From NCBI GenBank assembly GCA_943737045.1, contig CALSFV010000051.1, positions 434,001-498,000 on the forward strand: a stretch of 64,000 bases of DNA, in the 5' to 3' direction. Shown in pieces: positions 29,504 to 41,800 of the stretch. The stretch is from Parapristionchus giblindavisi. Taxonomy: Eukaryota > Nematoda > Chromadorea > Rhabditida > Diplogasteridae. The position numbers and the translations under genes were made by a program. The notes below the pieces were generated by a model. It was not told the DNA's origin, did not search any database, and was given only the letters and a program-made list of their open reading frames with translations. Every line of letters begins with the position of its first letter. Position 1 is the stretch's first letter.

Positions 29504-29627
29504 TTTTAAAGGCGCTCCCGAGCTAATTTGACTCTCCGCTCTGGCAATGCTCTCTCGTAGACAAAGAAAGCGAGAGAGCGTGGCCAGAGCGGAGAGTTTC
29601 AAATTTGCGTGGGGTGTCGCTTATAAG
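29504..29627. mobile_element. M1 MITE, best copy: family description
   Basis: Ends TTTTAAAGGCGCTCCCGAGC and GCGTGGGGTGTCGCTTATAA are inverted and close on a long hairpin: CTCTCCGCTCTGGC with GCCAGAGCGGAGAG, and TCTCTCG with CGAGAGA across a short loop (TAGACAAAGAAAG). Length is 105-125 bp in most copies. No coding capacity. About 24 copies or fragments occur in this window, in introns and between genes, in both orientations. Confidence 0.9.
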
Positions 29628-29786
29628 GCGCTCCCGAACTAATTTGTTATTTGTCTATTTTATTTAAAAATAAATAAATAACAAATTAGTTTTGTCTCTC
29701 CGCTTTGGCAATGCTCTCTCGTTTTCTTTGTCTGCGAGAGAGTTTTTTCCATAGAGAAGAGCAGAATTAGCTCGAAGTGCCTTTAA
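29621..29786. mobile_element. M1 MITE interrupted by an AT palindrome
   Basis: It abuts the previous copy, sharing TTATAAGGCG. After TAATTTG the left arm is interrupted by an inverted repeat of AATTTGTTATTTG at 29640-29690, then resumes TCTCTCCGCTTTGGC and ends GTGCCTTTAAA, 24 bp before the start codon of the receptor-globin gene. Confidence 0.75.
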
Positions 29787-29810
29787 ATGATTTTAAAAAA
29801 TATTTTAGCC

Positions 29811-32800
29811 ATGCACGAGGGAGAAATCTACGATTTGTATGAGATCGATATGAACAAAACCATGTGGTATGAATTTTTTAAAGATTATTTTTATAATTAA
29901 TTTTTTTAAATATGTGAAAACACTGTAAAAGTAAAATTTGAAAATACTGGAAAAGTAAAATATGAAAATTTTTGAAAAGTAAAATGTTGAGGTGTTTCGA
30001 CATGGAATTGTTTTATCTATCGATGGCTGATGATAACAACACCCGAGGAGGAAAGATGGTCAGGAGAATCAATGAGTACAAGCGATTTAGGTATTATAAT
30101 AATAGTACTAATATAAAATACAAATATAAAATTTTATGCATTGCAATGATAATTTCAATAGAGCGAACAATTATAGTCGTAATGATATAAGAAGGTCTAA
30201 AATTGAAACAAGTTCCCATACTTCTTTATCTCGCTCCTTTCAGTTGTCTCTGGCAATGTTGTCTCGCTTTATTTGTCCACGAGAGACAGTTGCCAGAGCA
30301 GAGAGTCAAATTAGCTTGCTTTAAGTTTCATGAAGACGATAATAATATTTATTTATGTGGTGACAGTGGCGGAAAACAAATACAAATAGGGTGAAATCTA
30401 TAGTGCACATAAAATACTATGTCGCAACTGTGGCAACATAAGACAATAGAGTGATAGATTACAAATTGGATATCATTGTTATTTTCGTATAGGCAAATAA
30501 TATATCATTAGTTCTCTCTTAGTCAGATTAGATAATAAAAATAATAATCAATAATCATTTAAAAAATATTTTTTCTTTGTTATACATATTATCCCATCTC
30601 AGTTACCGTATCAACGGAGTCGTCACTCTTGCCATTATTATTTTCGGATTCGTCGGCAGCGGTATGTTACTGGCCCAGGTACGGTAGCCTATGGCACATG
30701 ACAACACTCTATCGACAACTGACTTTTCAAGATTCGCAACAGTCGGCTATTCTCGCATCGACTGTCCGTCCACATGGTTATGCTATGCGTCTGGGACACC
30801 CTACTGCTGCTTTCGTGTCTCCTCACTTACTGTAGGCACAGATTACGGTATCCGTTGTGATTATCGATCGATTGATTTCAGGTATACCATCGCTGATATT
30901 CCAAATAACACCGGTGTTCGGTACGATGGCCTATATTCTGTTCGTGTTCCAACCTGTGGCGAGCATGTGTGTTTCGGGCACGATATGGCAAGTGCTCGCC
31001 ATAACCCTGGAGAGGTAATTTTCTAATATTTTTAAATTCAAAAAAAATTTCGTTTATCTTTTCATTTTTATTTATTTTTTCTCGAGGCTCCTTTTTCATT
31101 CACTGCCTTAAAATTTAATAATGTAAAATGGAGATTCTTGCCAAAAGGGAATAATACAGTAGGTCCTGGGAGTCGCGACCGCCTTCTCGGTCTGGCTCTA
31201 TAGTCTCTCAAGATCCTAGGATCACAGATTGGCATATTAATACATAAAATCAATCGATACTTGCTTGCAGGTATCTCGCTGTAACGCGGCCACTGGAGCA
31301 GAGAACGAGAAAGGTTGTGAACGATCAAAGATCAAAGATCAAATTTTAAAAATCTCGCGTTTCAGGCACAGTTCGGGGTTCGTTCGATATGCCTTGGCAT
31401 CGTGCTCTTCGTAGGCACTCTTAACCTGCTGCCGGTGAGTTTCATGTTATTGCAATTCTATATTCTTGCTATATTGCTAAAACTTCTGGTACTATTCTCA
31501 TGTATGAGTATACAGCATCGATTACACTATAGATTATTTACAATTTTTTAAAAATTCTTCCCACAATTTCCGAATTTATTCACAAAGTTAATATATTACA
31601 CATAGGGACTAGGGCTGTGCATTTTACGTTTTACGATTTTACGAATTTTACGATTTTACGACTTTTTTGGTAAAATTTTTACGTCGTAAAATTTTACGAA
31701 ATGTTGAAAATTTAACGAATCGAAAAATACGACAAAAAACTGAATAATTGGTGAAATTATTGACAAGAATTGGCAGAAAGTCAATCTTTGGAGATGTATA
31801 CATAATTTTCTACAAGTTTTTAACGGAAATTTCTTGCTTATCGTCTGTCCATTGCATAAGAGATTCGTTTATGAAGATTCGCTTGTTTCATATCTTTTAT
31901 CACGAAATACATTTGGGAGAATTTCTTAAAAATTTGGCTCAAAATGTTTTGCGAAAATTTTACGAAAAAGATTTTACGCACAGCCCTGATAGGGACCCTA
32001 GCAAAAGCTAAAACCCTAGAGCAAAATGGCATGATCTGATCCAAAAATTATCCACCTTTGCTTAGTTTCCAAACAGAGATCAAAGATCAAACATGATCTG
32101 ACTTTAAAGATTCCATTCGATCGGGGTCTTGTGTACTGCTTCGAAGTTTTGGATGCGGATAAAGTGAGGATATCTACTCTCCTCAAACCATACGACGATG
32201 AGATTACACGACAGAAGATCAGCATGTTGTGTATGTTAATTAAAATATAATTATTTTAATAATATTTAAAAGAAATACAGTTTAAATGTATTATTTAAAA
32301 AATAATATTAATTTAATAATAATTATTATTACCATTTTGTGAATTTATATAATTCTGTTTGAAACCGTTACTCTATCAACAAAGATTGAATGACAATCAC
32401 CTTATTGCAAATACAATATAAAAATATTTGAATTATTGATTACTGCTCTTTTAAATGAAGAATTTGCAGTAAAAATCATCCCGGACATCATCTTCCGTGC
32501 TCCCCTTCCCATCATCGTCATTCTCGTTCTCACTGTGCAGACAATTCGGGTTGGTAAAATAATAAATTAATGCGTTCATTTCCTTTTTTCCTTGATACGT
32601 CTTCGATTGAGCTATGCGCCAGCTGCTAAAAAGATGGTGATTTTACTCTCCGTTCTGGCAATGCTCTCTCGTACAAAAAGAAATCGAGAGAGAGTTGCTA
32701 AAGTGGAGAGTTTAATGGGTTGTTTCGAAATCCTGATCTTACGAAACAAAATAGAAATCATAATTATTAAATATTATTTTTAAAAAAATATAAGAAAATT

Positions 32801-35800
32801 ATAATCTATTAAAGGTGTGCAATCGACGCTCGTTCATGTCTCTCACAATCAATAATCGACACAACTTTTTCCGCTCTACAATCCCGTTGCGTTTATCGGT
32901 GGGTCAAAGATCAAAGATCAAAGATCAAAGATCAAACTATAATACCGATTGCAGTTGCTCTCATTCAAATTCATTCTGTGCAACTCCCTGTATATGTTCA
33001 ATTCAGTACTGATCGAAGTTATGGGTGTGGGCCGATCGGATGTGTGAGTTGATCAATAAATCAATCAATAGATAAATCAATAATTCAATGAATAGATAAA
33101 CCATAGAATAATCCATAGATAAATCAATTTTTCACCGATTCGATAAATCAATTCATCAATTAAAGAGTAAATCAATCAATCCGGAATGAAGAAATAAAAT
33201 TAAATCGATAAATCGATAATCTTCAGCGGTGTAAACGAGAACGTTCACTACATGGACCAGTACATGAATACCTTCTACCTGTCCGACGCCTCGAATATGC
33301 TGTTGGTGCTGCACTCAGCCACTAACTGGCTTATATTCTTCCATTGGCCGCGATTCAAGCAACTGGTGAGACCAAGATGACTTTAAAGGCATACCCCAAG
33401 CTGAATTTCTTCGAGCTCTCTCGTTGACTAACAAGGGAATCCCCGGAGGCCACACTCACCGATCTTGACAAAATTTTTACTTGTGGTGAACCTCATATAG
33501 GGATGAGGTTTAGCGGTGTCGGGAGCTGCTTATCAATTTTTTGAAATTTTAAAATTCATTTTAAAGATCGATCAAAAAATGGGCGGTGCGCACAGTGTGC
33601 ACATAGAGATTACACACCACTCATTATCGCAAGTTCATTTTGACAGTGAAACAGATGTGTCGGTGATGTAGTGTTAAGTTTCATGCTTTGAGGTCGGTAG
33701 GTAGTATGTTCAATCCCTTCTGCGTTTTACTCTTTTGCAAGGACTTGTAAATATCACAAGCAATTTTTTTGTCAGCACATTCAAAATTGATTTTTGAAAA
33801 AATATTTTAATATTTATTTACATTGTGTATAGTAAAATTTATCAAACAATAAAAATGGAATTAAAAATTAAAAATGGAAAATGGAATTGTGAAGGAATTT
33901 GGCTTTCCGACTGACGACTCTTTCATCGGCTTATTACGTGAAGCTCGTGCTGGTCAGAGATCTATGTGGATTTCGAGGATGGAATGAAACTTGATGAAGA
34001 TCTTTTGTTACTGATCAGATATATGGATTGCTTATAAATGGACAAGGCATTGTCATATTTTCGATCTAGCAATTAATGTGAAGTACAATATATCAAAGCA
34101 TGCAAACGTACTCTAGTAATATTATAACATGCAATATAAAACTAGTTAAGGCCCCGCTGTTTCGGCCAGGGGTTCTAGACAGCGGAACCCTACTCAGTGG
34201 TGTTGGCCATCTTCAGTAGAACCACCACTGAGTATTGTTATCAAAATTATTGTATAATAGTTAGAGTATGTATCTAATACATACTCATCTCAACTAATCA
34301 ACAAATGACATGCACGAAAATAAAAGAATGATCATGTACAAAATCAAAATATCATGCACAATAAAATAAAATAAAATCAATATCAAAAGTAATGACAATG
34401 TCACGAAACTATGAACATGCATGTTTTAAATATAGGGTAAGTTTTAGACTACAAATAAAGTTTATGAAACTCACAAATCCTATCCTCCTTCCATTCACAA
34501 AGTATCCGTAGTTGAGAGTAGAGGCGTCGTAGAAGGAGTATAGACATCACACACATCACACAGAAGCAGAGGTAGAGCCATTGTATAAGAAGAGGTAGAG
34601 ACGGAAGGGTGAACACGACCGAGAATAGCGGAGTGAGAGTGAGAAAGATGATGATGATAATAGAGAGGATGGAAGGGAAGGTAGATCAAAGCGCCTGTCT
34701 CACTCTATTGATTAGTAGCCGTGTGCAATGATCATTGATCAAAGTGATATGTCTCAATACTAATCTCTACAATATCGATTGATTCAAACATTGAGTGCAT
34801 ATTCCAGCATTGTTAGTACCATACTTTATGGAAATATAAGGATTACTATTTAGAGTTCTGAATATTCTTCTATGTATCATCTCTTTCGGGTAATCAATAG
34901 AAATAAAATATTTAACCATTGATTTTACTCTTATTTCGAAATCGGTTAATTTTGAACAATTTCTGAACGTCCGTATAATTTCCCCATGAAGGGTATTCAA
35001 GCCCATTCTAATTGGTGAATTTGATTTGTAGTGAGGATATCTGATAACGTTAAACTGATAGTCATCTGTTTTGTTGTACAATGTAGTATTTATTTTACCG
35101 TCTATCATTATATTGATTTGAAGGTCTAAGAATGCACATTCGTTATTTCTTTCATTTGTTTTTTCGAGTGTTAGTGAGTCGTGATACATTTCTTTAGTAA
35201 TTTCAATGAAGTCCATAGTTTTGTCTGATATATGGAATAGATCATCTATATATCTATATGTTTTATTAAGTGAGAATGCTAGAGGATGACCATTTTTAAT
35301 TTTATCATAGACGTATTGATATTCCATTACTGCCAAAGTCAAATCAGCTATTTGTGGTGAAGCATTATTTCCTTGAGGTATTCCTTTCTCTTGTTTGTAA
35401 TATGTTCCACCATAAAAAGCATAACTGTTTTCAAGAATATATTCAAGCATAAGCTTCACATCGTTTTTGTGATAAGTAATGCCCGTCGAAATCTTGTTTG
35501 TTTTATCATAACGAACGTAGTTACCTTGTATGTTTATAAATTCGGAGTGGGCATTCTTAAACAATAGGTCTACAAGATAGAAAATCTTTTCTTTGACAAT
35601 TTTATGTGGTAAATTTGTGAAAAGCGAAGCAAAATCTGCACAGAAAATTTTATTGTTTTGGCCATGACAAGCATTCAATCCATTTATGACTTTGAATGTA
35701 TTTTGAATTGAGAAATAACAATTAGTACCATTCCGCCCAGATCTTATATTACAGTACCTTCTGAAGTGGTTTTGCAGGAATTTTAAAATTTTTTGAAGTT

Positions 35801-38800
35801 GAACAGAAACTGGTTTAAGACTGCTGTTATGTGCTCCTGTAATGAATCTGAATTTTATTGGCGTTTTGTGCATTTTGGGAATACCATAAATACGTGGTAA
35901 TGAACAGTCCAGGTTTCTTGTAAGTGACATGCTAAGTGTAAATTTCAAATGATCTTTGATCTTTGATTCATAGTCTAAGTTATCAATAGGTTTATATGTA
36001 CGTTCTCCTGTATGGTTTGTGTTCATTTCTTTTTCCATAAATATCAAGTAAAGTTTTTTACAGGTAAAGGCATAATTTCCAGATGCTTTATCAATCATTG
36101 TAATTATGAAATCTTTCTTAAGTTTATCCAATTCTTTCCTGTATCTGTTTATATTCTGAGCGTCACGATTTATATCGATTTTGTTTAGCTTTCTTTCAAT
36201 TACTGGAATGATATAATTCACAATATTCTCTGTTGTGTCTATCGACAAAGATTGTGGCTTTTTATTCTTTTTGGCGAGTTTCGTCACTGTATCTTTGATG
36301 TATTCCCTTAAAGTATTTATTATAGTTTTAATATCACAGACTGGTTGCAATCTGTATTTTGTACCTTTATCAAAGATTGATGTCAGTTCCTTATTTTTAA
36401 TAATTCCAGTGTCTCCTGTACAGACATGTCCGTAATGATTATTTATGTAATTAGGATAATTCGAACAAGAACATGGTGAATTGAGTATGTATGATATATC
36501 ATTCTCTGTTAAATTCTTTAAAAACTTTCCATAATTACAAATTAATGATGAAACTGGAGAATTCAATGAATATGTTATGCAAAGTTTAGGGTTTTCTATA
36601 TCACTTATATTTCGGAAATAATCTTTAATCACTTTTGCATTGAACATTTGATGTAATGATATGTTTTCAATAAATCTTCCAAAGTATGGCAGTTTGATTA
36701 GGATATCGTTTTTAAACATACACTTGTCTTTACTTCTATAGTATTTCCAATAATGAGGACATATTATACTAAATACTTTATATCGAGTTTTTAACGAGAG
36801 TAAATTAAATTCATTTGTTGCAGTATATACTTCCAATTTTCTGAGTGTATGATGCGAAAACTGTCTACCATATATAAATAATGATCTAGCTTCGAGATTA
36901 CTAATAACACTAATAATATCCTCAACGGACACTGTAGATTTGTATTTCGGCATTCGTCGTTTTTTATTTCTATTTCCTCTATCTCTTTTGAAAGATTGAA
37001 TAGGAAGAGTATAAAATGGATGTGACTGTTTAGACAAAGGATTGATATCTTCAGAGATGCAACCAAAATTAACTATTTGATCATTCAGACCAAGAGGATA
37101 TGCTGAATTAAGTGACTTAATCCATAAAAGTTCTTTCTCTCTAAGTTCATCTTTATTCTTTCCGTGGTCTAAAATATCAATGGAGAAGGACTCTCGAGTA
37201 TGACCGTTTTCTTTGAAGTGTTTGCTTAGGAAAGTATTTAGTTTATTTCCAGAAAATGATGTTCTATGCTGACTCATACGGTCTTTCACCGTTTGAGTGG
37301 TCTCTCCAACATATTGTTTTTGACAAATATCACAAGTTATAAGATATACAACATTTACGGAGTCACAACTAGTATTACATGGTTTATTAGTCAGAAAAAT
37401 ATTATTTGTAATAGTGCTTATGACTCCTTTGTTCCATCTCATCTTGGGACATATAACACATCGTCTATTATTACATGAAGATCCAATATAATCAGAATAT
37501 TCTCCCAATGTGACAACTGCTCTACCTTCCTCCGTTCTAAGTAGCTTATTATAGTTAAAAGGGGGGATTTGGTTTTTGGTGGGAGGTTTTGCGAGCTGTT
37601 ATAGGGATGCTCATCCCGTGGGCTTGTAGGCCGGTCGAACGGACGACTAGGTGGGGCTGCCACCAAGGTGCGACTCCCTAAATAGGGAACCTGGATCTGG
37701 CCAGACCGCTTTACACCCCCACACTCCGCCCGACCTTTTGTCGGTGTGGAAAGGTGGTCGCTGCAGTCCTGATCAATAAATAGTAATGATTAATTGATTA
37801 GTGTATCAAAATATAAGCCAGTTAATATTAGCTGAATAAGTGAGCCAACATTGTAACAAATGTAATGTATAAAATAGTAAGATGTGCGAAATGCAGTTGC
37901 ACAAAAGAGCGAAGGGTTGAAGTTTGGTGCGGTACTCCATATGTGGAGTGTCAAGAGGCGTTTGCCAACATTTAGTTGGCATAATATTGTTTTGAAGGAA
38001 GAAGTGAATATATTACTATAGTGTGATTCTGCATTGGGAAGAAAATCATTAAATTTTATTGGAATCATTAAACGATGGATGTATTTAAATGAACGTTTTT
38101 AAACTAATATAGAAAATTAGATTTGGATGAATTGAGTTTTGTTTTACTTAAGGATTGATATTAAGGAAATAAGACTGATTCTGATAGATGATTTTAAAGT
38201 TATTATTAACAAAATTATAGAAATTCAATATTAAAGTTGAAATGAGTTTGTCAACGAACCCGCAAAGTAAAGCGGGTTCGAGACATTGCATAATCCACGA
38301 AGGATAAATCCAACGTGGTCGCTGTCTAAGTAATGACAGCTCAAAACACTTCCGAGGAAGGTTCTTAGTACATTTATTAAAACATATAGTAACAAAATTA
38401 TATACGAGAGAGTACATGAAAATTCAATATGAGGTGTTGTGTTTTCTATCTGATAATACAAAATGAATAAGTACAAGAAAGATGGATTCTCCAAGGATTG
38501 TGGAGCGGAGCAAGCTCTCACCTACACACAATACAATGGAGAAGAATGACAATTAATGTGAAGTACAATATATCAAAGCATGCAAACGTACTCTAGTAAT
38601 ATTATAACATGCAATATAAAACTAGTTAAGGCCCCGCTGTTTCGGCCAGGGGTTCTAGACAGCGGAACCCTACTCAGTGGTGTTGGCCATCTTCAGTAGA
38701 ACCACCACTGAGTATTGTTATCAAAATTATTGTATAATAGTTAGAGTATGTATCTAATACATACTCATCTCAACTAATCAACAAATGACATGCACGAAAA

Positions 38801-41800
38801 TAAAAGAATGATCATGTACAAAATCAAAATATCATGCACAATAAAATAAAATAAAATCAATATCAAAAGTAATGACAATGTCACGAAACTATGAACATGC
38901 ATGTTTTAAATATAGGGTAAGTTTTAGACTACAAATAAAGTTTATGAAACTCACAAATCCTATCCTCCTTCCATTCACAAAGTATCCGTAGTTGAGAGTA
39001 GAGGCGTCGTAGAAGGAGTATAGACATCACACACATCACACAGAAGCAGAGGTAGAGCCATTGTATAAGAAGAGGTAGAGACGGAAGGGTGAACACGACC
39101 GAGAATAGCGGAGTGAGAGTGAGAAAGATGATGATGATAATAGAGAGGATGGAAGGGAAGGTAGATCAAAGCGCCTGTCTCACTCTATTGATTAGTAGCC
39201 GTGTGCAATGATCATTGATCAAAGTGATATGTCTCAATACTAATCTCTACAATATCGATTGATTCAAACATTGAGTGCATATTCCAGCATTGTTAGTACC
39301 ATACTTTATGGAAATATAAGGATTACTATTTAGAGTTCTGAATATTCTTCTATGTATCATCTCTTTCGGGTAATCAATAGAAATAAAATATTTAACCATT
39401 GATTTTACTCTTATTTCGAAATCGGTTAATTTTGAACAATTTCTGAACGTCCGTATAATTTCCCCATGAAGGGTATTCAAGCCCATTCTAATTGGTGAAT
39501 TTGATTTGTAGTGAGGATATCTGATAACGTTAAACTGATAGTCATCTGTTTTGTTGTACAATGTAGTATTTATTTTACCGTCTATCATTATATTGATTTG
39601 AAGGTCTAAGAATGCACATTCGTTATTTCTTTCATTTGTTTTTTCGAGTGTTAGTGAGTCGTGATACATTTCTTTAGTAATTTCAATGAAGTCCATAGTT
39701 TTGTCTGATATATGGAATAGATGCTTTGAGGTCGGTAGGTAGTATGTTCAATCCCTTCTGCGTTTTACTCTTTTGCAAGGACTTGTAAATATCACAAGCA
39801 ATTTTTTTGTCAGCACATTCAAAATTGATTTTTGAAAAAATATTTTAATATTTATTTACATTGTGTATAGTAAAATTTATCAAACAATAAAAATGGAATT
39901 AAAAATTAAAAATGGAAAATGGAATTGTGAAGGAATTTGGCTTTCCGACTGACGACTCTTTCATCGGCTTATTACGTGAAGCTCGTGCTGGTCAGAGATC
40001 TATGTGGATTTCGAGGATGGAATGAAACTTGATGAAGATCTTTTGTTACTGATCAGATATATAATAATAATTTATCACACATTCGCACATTGGTGCGGTG
40101 GGTCATGCAGGGGATCCTTCATAGATCAATGGGTTTTCGTTCATCTATACATCGATAAATCTTGCAATATTTCATCTCTCTTGATGGTCCTTCAGCATCT
40201 ACTCTGTCGACGAAATAGAATCGAGAAAATAGTCCATTAGACATTGAAGAAAATAACCCACGTAGCAATTAGAGCTCCGTCCGTTGAGGCTGCATGAAGA
40301 AGGAAATACACCTCCCGGCTTTCCAAACACCTTCTGGGAGGGGATTCAACTGGGTTTCTTATCTGTAGATGGAATAGACGTGGGAAGGGATGGATGGCAA
40401 AGGTCTCATGGACAACAATGCCTGACCGACCGCACGCAAGACAGAATAAGCAGAAGAAATATATGAATCAGATATATGGATTGCTTATAAATGGACAAGG
40501 CATTGTCATATTTTCGATCTAGCAAGTCGGGTACTCGAACTTTGTCTGCTATGCACAATCGATTTCGGTAGATAAAAATTCCTAATCATCTTCGGAGACT
40601 GATTAAATATGAGCATGAAGGTACATTTTTTTAAAATTTTATATTTGTTGAGTTTGTAGCAGAACTTTTCAAGGAAGCTGCTCTGGAGAACTTTCAGCAA
40701 GGTTTGTTTTTTTACTATTTTTTCAATGTTTTTAAACAAAAATAAAATGTCTCGTTTAGGCATGTTTTAAACATAGAATGATCGCTCATGATCAAGGATG
40801 TGCGGAAAAAGGATTTTCATAAAAATTTTTTTTTTGAATTTTTATTACGAAAAATGCGAAAAAGTTCCGCGATGTAAATGCAATGCCTGTTGTCCCCCCC
40901 CCCCCCCCCCCCCCCCGGTGTCAATTAACCCTTCGCCATATTCCCCCTGGCTGCACTTCTATCATCCAACCTCTTGATCTGCTTTTCTTTGGTCCGTTCA
41001 TATCTGTTGTAAAGCGTATTGCTTCGCACATAATTTCAATGTCCATTGACTTTGTAATCAGTAAACGTGATAACATCCTCAAGCTTATCTCACAAGCGTA
41101 TCGTCAGTTACATATGCTCTGATAAGTTTATTCCATTCTTACAGTATTCTTGGCATAAGGCCGGATACACTATTACTGTCCCTGCTCCACTTCTCTCACC
41201 CGTGCAGGCACTGTTCCCGCTTTCTCATTTCTGTTAAACTCCTAACTGTTTAAATCTCCCATTCATTAAATGTGCATTGTGTGATCTAGAATTTTGTTTC
41301 AATCATTTTATTGCAGAATATCACTATTGTTAAAATTCCATTTTTATTGTTTTATAAATTTTACTATACACGATGTAAATAAATGTTAAAATATTTTTTC
41401 AAAAATCAATTTTGAATGTGCTGACAAAAAATTGCTTGTGATATTTACAAGTCCTTGCAAAAGAGTAAAACGCAGAAGGGATTGAACATACTACCTACCG
41501 ACCTCAAAGCATGAAACTTAACACTACATCACCGACACATCTGTTTCACTGTCAAAATGAACTTGCGATAATGAGTGGTGTGTAATCTCTATGTGCACAC
41601 TGTGCGCACCGCCCATTTTTTGGTCGATCTTTAAAATGAATTTTAAAATTTCAAAAAATTGATAAGCAGCTCCCGACACCGCTAAACCTCATCCCTATAT
41701 GAGGTTCACCACAAGTAAAAATTTTGTCAAGATCGGTGAGTGTGGCCTCCGGGGATTCCCTTGTAAGCTGCCTTTAAGAGTGACTTAATATTAGGCTGTA

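Larger units (their letters stand above)
33432..41763. mobile_element. Tc5-like DNA transposon with nested Penelope-like element
   Basis: Inverted repeats of about 430 bp (33432-33862 and 41334-41763) start CAAGGGAATCCCCGGAGGCC and are flanked by TAA on both sides (33429-33431, 41764-41766). Long terminal repeats beginning CAAGGG and a TNA target duplication are the marks of nematode Tc4/Tc5 elements. A C-terminal transposase fragment remains near 40925-41120. The 8.3-kb length is mostly the Penelope-like insertion (34070-39722) plus a duplication of inner sequence. It sits in intron 12 of the glb-33-like gene, exactly between the receptor and globin exons. Confidence 0.88.

Noticed and set aside
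30691..31026. 111-residue frame reading YTIADIPNNTGVRYDG
   Set aside because: It is an alternative frame of receptor exons 4 and 5. The frame giving TM2 and TM3 continues in phase through all neighbouring exons.
34495..34689. Identical 64-residue frames in both Penelope pseudo-LTRs (also 38975-39169)
   Set aside because: They lie in the 3' untranslated part of the element and are identical only because the pseudo-LTRs are copies.
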